This document shows positions 34,438 through 42,391 of a stretch of 64,000 nt of DNA, in pieces (the first letter of the stretch is position 1; every line of letters starts with the position of its first letter). Under the pieces are notes generated by a model that saw nothing but the letters and a program-made list of their open reading frames with translations, was not told the origin of the DNA and made no database searches. The position numbers and the translations under genes were made by a program. The stretch is from Collinsella sp. (GTDB lineage Bacteria > Actinomycetota > Coriobacteriia > Coriobacteriales > Coriobacteriaceae), in assembly GCA_019414205.1 (NCBI GenBank), contig DXML01000012.1:364617-428616 (forward strand). The letters run 5' to 3'.

Positions 34438-35400
34438 ATGTCCGAAACCGGTTTGCTGCCGGCATATCTGATCGTCGGTACCGACGGAGTTAAGCGCGAC
34501 CACGCCGTCTCGCGTATGAAAGCGCGTCTGGAAAAATCGGGTATGGTCGAGTTCAACCTCGACGAGCGAGACATGACCAAGGACCCCGATATCGAGTCCA
34601 TTATCGGATCGCTTAACACCTTTCCGATGGGCAGTGAGTTTCGTCTGGTAATCCTCGATGGCTGCTCAAAGCTCGCCAAGGCGGTCTCGGAGCCGCTCGT
34701 TGGGTATCTGGCGAGTCCCAGCCCCACAACGGTCTGCCTCATCATCGCCGACTCACTTGCCAAGAATACGCGCCTGTATAAGGCAATCGCCAAGATCGAC
34801 AAGAAGGCTATCGTCGATTGCTCGGGTACCAAGCGCTGGGAACTGCCGCGCCGTGTTCAGCAGATGGCGACGCAGCGCGGTAAGTCGATTTCGACGGCGG
34901 CCGCCGAGGAGCTCGTCTCGCGTTCGGGCGAAAACACGCGCATGCTCGATAACGACTTGGCTAAGCTTGCCCAGATGGTCGAGTCGCCTCAGATTGAACT
35001 TGCCGATGTTGAGCGCTGGATTGTTCGTACGGCCGAGGTCCAACCCTGGGACTTCCTCAACGCCGTCTCGGCTCGCGATATGCGGCGTTCGCTCGAGCTC
35101 TTTAAGCTCCTGCCCTCCAAGAGCTACGTGTGGACTTACACATTGCTGTGCGGTCGCATTCGCGAGCTTATCGTCGCCAAGGCGCTCGACGCGCGTGGGC
35201 AGGGTCGCGAGCTGGCCGCAACGCTCAAGCTCCAGTCCTGGCAGGTCAAGAATCACCTGACCTGGGCACGTCGCTTTTCGATGGCAGAGCTCATCGCAGC
35301 GCTCGAGGGTGCGGTCGATGTGGAGCTCGCGCTCAAGGGTTCGGCCGATTCTCAGACGGCGCTTTTGCTCTGGATTACGAACATCTTGAGAAAATCGTGA
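34438..35400 (+). CDS. holA: DNA polymerase III delta subunit
   Basis: 320-residue clamp-loader subunit that opens the beta clamp. The weakly conserved family is recognised by LLPAYLIVGTDGVKRDHAVS near the N-terminus, VILDGCSKLAKAVSEPLVGY, ADSLAKNTRLYKAI, ISTAAAEELVSRSGENTRML with NDLAKLAQM, and the helical collar with LAATLKLQSWQVKNHLTWAR. ATG 34438 follows a G-rich GGGAGG-type site. The comEC-holA-rpsT order is common in Gram-positive bacteria. It has its own promoter, so its grouping with comEC need not mean joint regulation. Confidence 0.92.
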   Translation: MSETGLLPAYLIVGTDGVKRDHAVSRMKARLEKSGMVEFNLDERDMTKDPDIESIIGSLNTFPMGSEFRLVILDGCSKLAKAVSEPLVGYLASPSPTTVCLIIADSLAKNTRLYKAIAKIDKKAIVDCSGTKRWELPRRVQQMATQRGKSISTAAAEELVSRSGENTRMLDNDLAKLAQMVESPQIELADVERWIVRTAEVQPWDFLNAVSARDMRRSLELFKLLPSKSYVWTYTLLCGRIRELIVAKALDARGQGRELAATLKLQSWQVKNHLTWARRFSMAELIAALEGAVDVELALKGSADSQTALLLWITNILRKS

Positions 35401-35449
35401 TGATACCTGCCTATTTGACAAATTCGTTCTATCCCTTTGAGAGGGAGCG

Positions 35450-35458
35450 TGCTATAGT
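35450..35458 (+). promoter_or_regulatory. Extended -10 promoter of rpsT
   Basis: TGCTATAGT, identical to the rpmB promoter nonamer. A TTGACA at 35415-35420 is too far (32 bases) to be its -35 and may be coincidental. Start near 35465, leader about 70 nt. Confidence 0.6.
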
Positions 35459-35533
35459 AGGCGCTTGCATGACCTCACCGTGTCTCAGAGGTGTCATACA
35501 TTTTTTGCAAGGAACTCGAAAGGAACTCCAGAA

Positions 35534-35800
35534 GTGGCAAACATCAAGTCTCAGAAGAAGCGTATCCGCACCAATGAGGCAGCTCGCATGCGTAACAAGG
35601 CTGTCAAGTCCGAGCTCAAGACGCTGACCAAGCACGTCCAGTCCGCCGTCGCCGAGGGCGACGCCGAGAAGGCCCAGGCTGCCCTCAAGACCGTCACCAA
35701 GCGTCTCGACATGGCTGCCGCCAAGCATGTTATCCACAAGAACCAGGCTTCCAACCGCAAGTCCGGTCTTGCCAAGCTCGTGAACAGCATCAACGCCTAA
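35534..35800 (+). CDS. rpsT: 30S ribosomal protein S20
   Basis: 88-residue primary 16S rRNA-binding protein. MANIKSQKKRIRTNEAARMR, NKAVKSELKTLTK, the helix AALKTVTKRLDMAAAKHVIH and NQASNRKSGLAKLVN fit S20 throughout. The start is GTG 35534 with AAAGGA nine bases before it; S20 genes often begin with a non-ATG codon. Monocistronic, with its own promoter and terminator. Confidence 0.97.
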   Translation: MANIKSQKKRIRTNEAARMRNKAVKSELKTLTKHVQSAVAEGDAEKAQAALKTVTKRLDMAAAKHVIHKNQASNRKSGLAKLVNSINA

Positions 35801-35838
35801 GTTGTAAATTTCACACCACACAGATTACGCGCATAAAT

Positions 35839-35870
35839 GGAGCCTGTTTTATGGAACAGGCTCCATTTTT
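35839..35870 (+). terminator. Intrinsic terminator after rpsT
   Basis: Perfect 10-bp stem (35839-35848 with 35855-35864), six-base loop, ATTTTT. Confidence 0.92.
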
Positions 35871-35873
35871 GTA

Positions 35874-35888
35874 CCGCTCGGGTAAGAT
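35874..35888 (+). promoter_or_regulatory. Promoter of lepA, probably giving a leaderless mRNA
   Basis: CCGCTCGGGTAAGAT; the -10 is TAAGAT (35883-35888). The lepA ATG begins exactly seven bases later, where transcription should start, and there is no ribosome site. The dnaJ-type gene at 40049 has nearly the same promoter (CCGCTCGGGTAGAAT, 39992-40006). Confidence 0.55.
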
Positions 35889-35895
35889 AGTCCGC

Positions 35896-37707
35896 ATGAA
35901 TACTTCAATTGACATTTCCCACATCCGCAACTTCTCGATCGTTGCGCATATCGACCATGGCAAGTCCACGATCAGCGACCGCATCCTCGAGCTCACCCAT
36001 ACCGTCGACGAACGCGACATGGAGTCGCAGCTGCTCGACACCATGGATATCGAGCGCGAGCGCGGCATTACGATCAAGTCCAATGCCGTCCGCGTTTCCT
36101 ATGACGCCGACGATGGTGAGACGTATCAGTTCAATCTGATCGATACGCCGGGCCACGTTGACTTTACCTATGAGGTCTCGCGCTCGCTGGCAGCCTGTGA
36201 GGGCGCGGTACTCGTTGTCGACGCCACGCAGGGCGTCGAGGCGCAGACCGTTTCCAACGCGACGCTCGCCATGAACGCCAATCTGGACATTGTGCCCGCC
36301 ATCAACAAGATCGACCTGCCCTCGGCCCATCCCGACGAGGTTAAGACCGAGATCGAGGACGACCTGGCGATTCCCGCCGATGATGCCGCGTGCGTCTCGG
36401 GCAAGACCGGCGAGGGCATTCACGATCTGCTGGAGTCCATCGTCTTTTTGATTTCGCCGCCTAAGGGCGATGCAAACGCTCCGCTCAAAGCGCTCATTTT
36501 GGATTCGTACTTTGACGAGTATCGCGGTGTGGTGGCTACGGTGCGCGTCTTCGATGGTTCCATCAAAAAGGGCGATACTCTGCTTATGATGCAGGCCAAG
36601 GGTGACTTTTTGGTCGACGGCGTGGGCGTCAAGCGTCCTGCCGAGACCCCGGTCGACGCGCTGACCGTCGGCGAGGTTGGCTATGTGGTCACGGGTCTGA
36701 AGGACCCCGAGGCTGTGCGCGTGGGCGATACCCTTACGTGGGCTTCGAACCCCTGCCCCGAGCCTCTGCCGGGCTACCGCGAGGCCAAGCCCATGGTCTA
36801 CACGGGCCTGTTCCCGATCGACAACAAGGACTACGAGAACCTGCGTGACGCCCTCGATAAGCTGCACGTCAACGACCCGTCGTTGGTGTGGGAGCCCGAG
36901 ACGTCGGTGGCGCTCGGTTTCGGCTTCCGCGTGGGCTTCCTGGGCCTGCTGCACATGGAAGTCGTCAAGGAACGCCTGGAGCGCGAGTTCAACCTGGACC
37001 TCATTGCCACGAGTCCCTCGGTCGACTATCACGTCTACAAGACCGACGGCGAAATGATCGATGTCCGCAGTCCGCAGGACCTTCCCGAGGCCACGCGCAT
37101 CGAACGTATCGAGGAACCCTACCTCAAGGCAAAGATCATCTGCCCGCCTGAGTACACGGGTGCCGTCATGCAGCTCGCCATCGAGCACCGCGGCGTCACA
37201 ACCGACATGATCCACCTGACGAGCAAATCGGTCGAGATGCGCTTCGATATGCCGCTCGCTGAGCTCATCTTGGACTTCTTCGATCAGCTCAAGAGCCGCA
37301 CCAAGGGTTACGCCTCGCTCGACTATGAGTTCAACGAATATCGCCCCTCTGAGCTCGTCAAGCTCGACATCCTGCTTTCGGGCGACGAGGTGGACGCGCT
37401 TTCGTTTATCGTCCATAAGGACAAGGCATATGGCCTGGCCCGTGGCCTGTGCGACAAGCTCAAGGAGATCATCCCGCGTCAGCTGTTCGAGGTGCCCATC
37501 CAGGGTGCTATCGGCAACAAGATCATCGCCCGTTCCACCGTCAAGGCGCGTCGCAAGGACGTTCTTGCTAAGTGCTACGGCGGCGATATCTCGCGTAAGC
37601 GCAAGCTGCTCGAGAAGCAGAAAGAGGGCAAGAAGCGCATGAAGGCCATCGGATCGGTCGAGGTCCCGCAGGAGGCCTTTATGGCGATCCTCAAGGTGGA
37701 CGAGTAG
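35896..37707 (+). CDS. lepA: Elongation factor 4 (LepA)
   Basis: 603-residue translational GTPase that back-translocates or remodels stalled ribosomes. G1 is AHIDHGKSTISDRI near residue 15, G2 RGITI, G3 DTPGHVDF and G4 NKIDLP. Domains II and III follow. The unique C-terminal domain contains LVKLDILLSGDEVDALSFIV and ends in the basic helix KCYGGDISRKRKLLEKQKEG. ATG 35896 is chosen because it starts family homology (ISHIRNFSIVAHID). The start lies seven bases after a -10 with no Shine-Dalgarno, suggesting leaderless translation. dusB follows four bases downstream. Confidence 0.97.
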   Translation: MNTSIDISHIRNFSIVAHIDHGKSTISDRILELTHTVDERDMESQLLDTMDIERERGITIKSNAVRVSYDADDGETYQFNLIDTPGHVDFTYEVSRSLAACEGAVLVVDATQGVEAQTVSNATLAMNANLDIVPAINKIDLPSAHPDEVKTEIEDDLAIPADDAACVSGKTGEGIHDLLESIVFLISPPKGDANAPLKALILDSYFDEYRGVVATVRVFDGSIKKGDTLLMMQAKGDFLVDGVGVKRPAETPVDALTVGEVGYVVTGLKDPEAVRVGDTLTWASNPCPEPLPGYREAKPMVYTGLFPIDNKDYENLRDALDKLHVNDPSLVWEPETSVALGFGFRVGFLGLLHMEVVKERLEREFNLDLIATSPSVDYHVYKTDGEMIDVRSPQDLPEATRIERIEEPYLKAKIICPPEYTGAVMQLAIEHRGVTTDMIHLTSKSVEMRFDMPLAELILDFFDQLKSRTKGYASLDYEFNEYRPSELVKLDILLSGDEVDALSFIVHKDKAYGLARGLCDKLKEIIPRQLFEVPIQGAIGNKIIARSTVKARRKDVLAKCYGGDISRKRKLLEKQKEGKKRMKAIGSVEVPQEAFMAILKVDE

Positions 37708-37711
37708 GTCT

Positions 37712-38755
37712 ATGGCGCTTTCTGAATACAGCAAGCGGCTGCTGGGCGCCTATGCCGAGCAGCCGTTCCTTATGGCTCCCATGGCGGGCGTGACCGACCC
37801 TGCCTACCGTATCATGTGCCGCCGCCGCGGTGCCAACCTTGCCTACAGCGAGATGGTGAGCGTGGCGGGCCTTGCCTATGCCAGCAATAAGACGTGGCGC
37901 CTGGTGCTACCGGCCGACGAGGAGCAGCAGATTTGCGTGCAGCTCTTTGGCTCCAAACCCGATCAGTTTGCGAGCGCCGTCGCTGCCGTCGAGGAACGTG
38001 TGGGCGATCGCCTGTCGCTCATCGATATCAACATGGCATGTCCCGCCCGCAAGGTCGTTACCAAGGGCGAGGGCTCGGCGCTCATGCGCACGCCCGACCT
38101 GGCCGAGAAGATCGTCGAGGCCACGGTGGGCGCGGCGCACGTGCCCGTGACCGTCAAGATTCGCAAGGGCTTTTATGCCGAGGACCGCAATGCCGCGACA
38201 TTTGCCCAGATGCTTGAGAGTGCAGGGGCTGCCGCAGTCGCCGTGCATGGTCGTTGCGCCACGCAGCTCTACACGGGCCAGGCCGATTGGTCTGTCGTCG
38301 ATGAGGTTGCCGACGCTGTCGAGATTCCCGTGATTGGTTCGGGCGATGTGTTCTCGGCCGAGGACGCTGCTGAGCATCTGCACGGCTCGGGTGCCAGCGC
38401 GGTGTTTATCGCGCGCGGCATCTACGGCAATCCGTGGGTGTTCGGCGATGCCCGAGCCCTTGCACTCGATGGCACGCCGGTTCCTTCTCGCTCCTCGGTC
38501 GAGCGCCTGGAGGCTCTGCGCGAGCACCTGACGTTGACGCACGAGCTTCTGCCGCTCATGTCGCGTGCTCGCACGTACGCAAGCTGGTACTTAAAGGGTA
38601 TGCCCCATGCCGCCGCCTGGCGCGCTCAGGTGGTGCGTTGCTCTACGTACGAGGAGTTTATGGCGCTGGTCGATGATATCGAGCGCGACGTGGTGGCCTG
38701 CGAGGCCGCGCTTGCCGCCGGCGAGTCGGTGCCTGCTCATCCGCTGGAGGCCTAA
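37712..38755 (+). CDS. dusB: tRNA-dihydrouridine synthase (DusB type)
   Basis: 347-residue FMN enzyme reducing uridines in tRNA. PFLMAPMAGVTDPAYRIMC binds FMN. SEMVSVAGLAYAS, QLFGSKPDQFA, IDINMACPARKVVTKGEGSA with the catalytic Cys, VTVKIRKGF, AVAVHGRCATQLYTGQADW and IPVIGSGDVFSAEDA are all typical, and ARGIYGNPWVF closes the barrel. The subclass (DusB) is inferred from Gram-positive-style wording. The ribosome site AAGGTGG lies inside lepA. hemW starts two bases after the stop. Confidence 0.94.
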   Translation: MALSEYSKRLLGAYAEQPFLMAPMAGVTDPAYRIMCRRRGANLAYSEMVSVAGLAYASNKTWRLVLPADEEQQICVQLFGSKPDQFASAVAAVEERVGDRLSLIDINMACPARKVVTKGEGSALMRTPDLAEKIVEATVGAAHVPVTVKIRKGFYAEDRNAATFAQMLESAGAAAVAVHGRCATQLYTGQADWSVVDEVADAVEIPVIGSGDVFSAEDAAEHLHGSGASAVFIARGIYGNPWVFGDARALALDGTPVPSRSSVERLEALREHLTLTHELLPLMSRARTYASWYLKGMPHAAAWRAQVVRCSTYEEFMALVDDIERDVVACEAALAAGESVPAHPLEA

Positions 38756-38757
38756 CG

Positions 38758-39990
38758 GTGGCCGTTACCGCGCTGTACGTGCACGTGCCGTTTTGCGCTC
38801 AAAAGTGCCGGTACTGCGACTTTGACTCGCGCAGCTTTGCTGCGTATGATTTGGATGCCGCGCTTGATTCCTATTTTGAGCAGTTGTATGCGCGCCTCGA
38901 TTCCTTTGGCGACGCCGGGGCGCTTGCGCAGGTCTGCACGGTCTATACTGGCGGCGGCACGCCATCGCTGGCAGGGGAGCGCCTGGTGGAACTTGCCCGG
39001 CGTATCTCCATGTGGTGCAAACCCTTTGAATTTACTTGCGAAGCCAATCCTGAGTCCCTGACCGCTGAGCTCGCCACCGCGCTTGCCGAGGCGGGTGTCA
39101 CGCGCATCTCTCTGGGCGTGCAAACCCTCGACAATACCGAGCTGGCTGCTATTGGCCGCATTCACGATGCTAATCGCGCACTTGCGGCTATCGCGACGGT
39201 GAAGGACGCTGGCCTCGATGTGTCGTGCGACCTGATGTGCGGCCTTCCCGGGCAGACGGCCGCAAACTGGCGGAGCACGCTCGATGGCGTGTTGGCGGCG
39301 GCGCCTCATCATGTGTCGGTCTACCCGCTCACGCTCGAGGAGGGGACGCCCCTTTACCGCATGGCGTGCCGTGACGAGTCGCTCGAGCCCGATGAGGATT
39401 TTCAGGCTTCGTGCATGGACGCGGCGCGTGAGCGCCTGGGTGCGGCCGGCTATCATCCGTATGAGGTGGCGAGCTACGCGCTCGACGGCCATGAGTGCGC
39501 CCATAACATTGCCTACTGGACCGGACGGGGCTACCTGGGCCTGGGCCGTTCTGCCGCCGGTATGCTTGATACTGGGGATTTCGACCGTCTTGCAGGTTTG
39601 TTCCCCGGCGTGTCTGCTCGAGGCGACGCGTACCGTGTGCGTTTGGTTCAGCGCGACGATGACGCGACGTCGTTTGAGGCCGAATACCTGTCGCAGCGAG
39701 AGGCTGCGGCCGAAGACCTGATGCTCGCTTGTCGCATGACGCGCGGTATTGCGTCCGACCTGTTGGTTCGCGCGGCTCGTGTCATCCCGGCCGATGAGCT
39801 GACAGCCGCTTGTGATCGCGCGCTCGAATTGGGTCTTGCCACTTGGGTGCCCGAGACGCTCGGGGTCCATGAGGGACCCTTTACTTCGGCAGATGTCGTC
39901 GCGGGCCATGTTCGAGCTCGTTTAGCACCGACACACCTGGGCTGGCTCGATGGAAATGTTCTGTTCGAGCTGTTTTGGGATCTAGCTTAG
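38758..39990 (+). CDS. hemW: Radical SAM heme chaperone HemW
   Basis: 410-residue radical SAM protein formerly annotated as oxygen-independent coproporphyrinogen III oxidase; family members bind and deliver heme. YVHVPFCAQKCRYCDFDS carries the CX3CX2C cluster with the HemW-type context. YTGGGTPSL, FTCEANPESLT, RISLGVQTLDN and YPLTLEEGTPLYRM follow, and the C-terminal HemN_C domain has NIAYWTGRGYLGLGRSAAG. GTG 38758 is the start. The lepA-hemW-dnaJ neighbourhood is conserved in Gram-positives, where hrcA-grpE-dnaK often intervene; those are missing here. Confidence 0.93.
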   Translation: MAVTALYVHVPFCAQKCRYCDFDSRSFAAYDLDAALDSYFEQLYARLDSFGDAGALAQVCTVYTGGGTPSLAGERLVELARRISMWCKPFEFTCEANPESLTAELATALAEAGVTRISLGVQTLDNTELAAIGRIHDANRALAAIATVKDAGLDVSCDLMCGLPGQTAANWRSTLDGVLAAAPHHVSVYPLTLEEGTPLYRMACRDESLEPDEDFQASCMDAARERLGAAGYHPYEVASYALDGHECAHNIAYWTGRGYLGLGRSAAGMLDTGDFDRLAGLFPGVSARGDAYRVRLVQRDDDATSFEAEYLSQREAAAEDLMLACRMTRGIASDLLVRAARVIPADELTAACDRALELGLATWVPETLGVHEGPFTSADVVAGHVRARLAPTHLGWLDGNVLFELFWDLA

Positions 39991-39991
39991 G

Positions 39992-40006
39992 CCGCTCGGG
40001 TAGAAT
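39992..40006 (+). promoter_or_regulatory. Candidate promoter of the membrane-anchored dnaJ-type gene
   Basis: CCGCTCGGGTAGAAT with -10 TAGAAT (40001-40006). It matches the lepA promoter at 13 of 15 positions. The ribosome site AGGAGG is at 40034-40039. No CIRCE or HAIR heat-shock operator was found. Confidence 0.5.
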
Positions 40007-40048
40007 TACCGGAATATATACGCTGCTGTGAGCAGGAGGTTGCCGCGC

Positions 40049-41152
40049 ATGGCGACGATGAACGAAAAAGATTACTACGAGATTCTAGGTGTCTCCAAGG
40101 ACGCCACCTCGCGTGATATTCAAAAGGCCTTCCAGCAAAAGGCCCGTAAGCTCCATCCGGACGTCAACAAAGAGCCGGATGCCGAGGAAAAGTTTAAAGA
40201 GGTTTCCGAGGCCTACGCCGTGCTTTCGGATGAGCAAAAACGTGCGCGCTACGATGCCATGCGTTCTGGCAATCCCTTTGCCGGTGCCCCTACGGCTTCG
40301 CCCTATGGTGGCGGCTATGCCGGCAACACGGGCTATGGCAATCCCTTTGAGGGCGGCTTTCCTTTTGGCGGTGCCTGGGGCCAGCAGCGTCGCGGCCAGG
40401 CTGCCTACAATCCCGAGAACGGCGCCAACGTGGTCGTCGATATCAAACTGGACGCCAAGGAGGCCAAGGACGGTGCCCGCAAGACCGTCCGCTATACGCG
40501 CTTCGATACCTGTGGTCACTGCGGCGGCTCGGGTTCTGTCTCCTCCGAGCATGCCCATACCTGCCCGAGCTGCGGTGGCCGCGGGCACATCGACGTCGAC
40601 TTGTCCTTCCTGTTTGGTGCGGGCACGTTCCAGTCGGTCTGCCCCGAGTGCGGCGGTTCCGGTAAGGTCGTGGCCGACCCCTGCCCCGATTGCGGTGGCA
40701 GCGGTCGTACTCGCGTAACCTCCGAGCAGACGATTGAGTTTCCTGCCGGCACGCACGATGGCGACGAGGTCCGCATTAGCGGCATGGGTCACGCCGGCAC
40801 TAACGGTGCCGCTGGCGGTGATCTAGTCGGCCGTGCCCATGTCGAGTCCGAGCGCTTGGAAGGCAAAGCTCGTACCGGTTTTTACCTGATGGGCATCGTG
40901 GCGCCTTTTTTGGTACTCTCGGCCATCTCGGGCGTGTTCTCGGCCTTTGCTGTGATGTGCTTTATTCCGTTTACCATGGGCCTGTTCATGGTGCTTTCGG
41001 ACGGCGTGCTTCATCGCAGCCTGCTGTGGTGGAAGCGCGGTGCGATGCAGTTTGCCAACGGTTTTGCCAATGGCTTCATGTTCGCGCTCGTGTCGGTTTG
41101 GTTCGCGAGCTGCTCGCAACGGGCCATGCTTTCGCCTTACGGAATGCAATAA
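40049..41152 (+). CDS. DnaJ-type zinc-finger J-protein with C-terminal membrane segments
   Basis: 367-residue J-protein. The J-domain (residues 5-70) has YYEILGVSKDATSRDIQKAF and KLHPDVNKEPDA with the HPD that stimulates DnaK. A Gly/Phe-rich stretch runs to about 125. A four-repeat zinc finger (154-215) has CGHCGGSG, CPSCGGRG, CPECGGSG and CPDCGGSG. A CTD-I-like part (FPAGTHDGDEVRISGMG) follows. CTD-II and the dimer region are missing; instead residues 278-320 and 332-355 are hydrophobic (FYLMGIVAPFLVLSAISGVF). It therefore looks like a membrane-tethered co-chaperone. Start ATG 40049 with AGGAGG. A normal dnaJ follows 81 bases later. Confidence 0.9.
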   Translation: MATMNEKDYYEILGVSKDATSRDIQKAFQQKARKLHPDVNKEPDAEEKFKEVSEAYAVLSDEQKRARYDAMRSGNPFAGAPTASPYGGGYAGNTGYGNPFEGGFPFGGAWGQQRRGQAAYNPENGANVVVDIKLDAKEAKDGARKTVRYTRFDTCGHCGGSGSVSSEHAHTCPSCGGRGHIDVDLSFLFGAGTFQSVCPECGGSGKVVADPCPDCGGSGRTRVTSEQTIEFPAGTHDGDEVRISGMGHAGTNGAAGGDLVGRAHVESERLEGKARTGFYLMGIVAPFLVLSAISGVFSAFAVMCFIPFTMGLFMVLSDGVLHRSLLWWKRGAMQFANGFANGFMFALVSVWFASCSQRAMLSPYGMQ

Positions 41153-41233
41153 CATCAAACCCTCTGTTTGCGGTTGGCCCAGCTTGGGTATAGGACGCAC
41201 TGTGACAATAATGAAAGTCGGAAGGATTCGGTC

Positions 41234-42382
41234 GTGTCGGAAAATAGGGATTACTACGAGGTACTTGGCGTCGACAAGGATGCCGACGCGCGGACGATTA
41301 AGCGCGCGTTTCTAAAGAAGGCCCGTACCGTACACCCGGACGTTTCGGACGACCCCGAGGCCGAGGCCAAGTTCAAGGAGCTCAACGAGGCCTATTCCGT
41401 TCTTTCCGATGAGCAGAAGCGTGCTAACTACGACCGTTACGGCACTGCCGACGGCCCTGGTGGTTCGGGCTACGTCGATATCAACGATATCTTTGGTGGT
41501 ATGGGCATGGACGACTTGTTCTCGTCGTTTTTTGGCGGCGGTGCCGGCGGTGGCGCCCGCAGCCGTCGCGAGCGTCGTCGCGGTCGTGACATGGCCATCT
41601 CGCTTTCGGTGACGCTCGAGGAGGCGGCGCTCGGCTGCAAAAAGACAATCAGCTATGACCGCTTTGCTCCTTGCGAGGACTGCAATGGCACCGGTAGGGC
41701 AGAGGGCGCACAGGAAAAGCAGTGCGGCCGCTGCCACGGCACGGGCTATGTCACGACGGTTCAGCGATCGTTTTTGGGCCAGGTTCAGTCTTCCTCGCCT
41801 TGCCCCGACTGCCATGGCGAGGGCACGGTTATCGACCATCCCTGCGAGACCTGCGATGGTCAGGGCCGCACGCCTTCGCATGAAAAGATTGACATCGATA
41901 TTCCCGCCGGCGTTTCGACCGGTCGACAGCTGCGTGTGAGCGGCTTTGGCGAGACCGGTCTTCGCGGCGAGCCTTCGGGCGACTTGATTGTCAACGTGCG
42001 CGTTGCCGACCATGAGCGCTTTAAGCGCAACGGTGACGACCTGTACCTGGTGAGCGATATCTCGATTGCGCAGGCTGCGCTCGGCTGCGAGATCGATGTC
42101 GAGGGCATTATGCCCGACGAGGTCGTTAAGGTGTGCGTCCCCGCCGGCGCCCAGTACGGCGACACCGTGAGCGTCAATAATTACGGCATGCCGCGCATTG
42201 GCGGTGGCGGTTCGCGTGGCCGCTTGATCGTGCAACTGCGCGTGGTCGTTCCCACCAATCTTTCCAATAAGCAGCGCGAGCTGCTCCGTGCTTTTGCCGA
42301 TGAGATGGGCGATGACGTCGCTTCCGGTAAGAAGTCGGTGACCGACCGTATCAAGAGTGCCCTCGACGATATCCTCGATTAA
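41234..42382 (+). CDS. dnaJ: Chaperone DnaJ
   Basis: 382-residue Hsp40 co-chaperone delivering unfolded proteins to DnaK. J-domain with YYEVLGVDKDADARTIKRAF and VHPDVSDDP; Gly/Phe region with IFGGMGMDDLFSSFFGGG; zinc finger CEDCNGTG, CGRCHGTG, CPDCHGEG and CETCDGQG; CTD-I (DIDIPAGVSTGRQLRVSG) and CTD-II with IAQAALGCEIDVEGI. Full family length. The start GTG 41234 follows AAGGA; longer upstream frames lack a ribosome site. The preceding 81 bases contain TATAGG (41189-41194), a weak -10. It continues directly into mtaB. Confidence 0.96.
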   Translation: MSENRDYYEVLGVDKDADARTIKRAFLKKARTVHPDVSDDPEAEAKFKELNEAYSVLSDEQKRANYDRYGTADGPGGSGYVDINDIFGGMGMDDLFSSFFGGGAGGGARSRRERRRGRDMAISLSVTLEEAALGCKKTISYDRFAPCEDCNGTGRAEGAQEKQCGRCHGTGYVTTVQRSFLGQVQSSSPCPDCHGEGTVIDHPCETCDGQGRTPSHEKIDIDIPAGVSTGRQLRVSGFGETGLRGEPSGDLIVNVRVADHERFKRNGDDLYLVSDISIAQAALGCEIDVEGIMPDEVVKVCVPAGAQYGDTVSVNNYGMPRIGGGGSRGRLIVQLRVVVPTNLSNKQRELLRAFADEMGDDVASGKKSVTDRIKSALDDILD

Positions 42383-42391
42383 GGAGCCCGC

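Noticed and set aside
35415..35420. TTGACA as the -35 of the rpsT promoter
   Set aside because: It lies 32 bases from the clear TGCTATAGT extended -10, and no -10 is found at the proper 16-18 base distance.
41189..41233. Heat-shock operator (CIRCE or HAIR) before dnaJ
   Set aside because: Neither the TTAGCACTC-N9-GAGTGCTAA nor the CTTGAGT-N7-ACTCAAG pattern is present.
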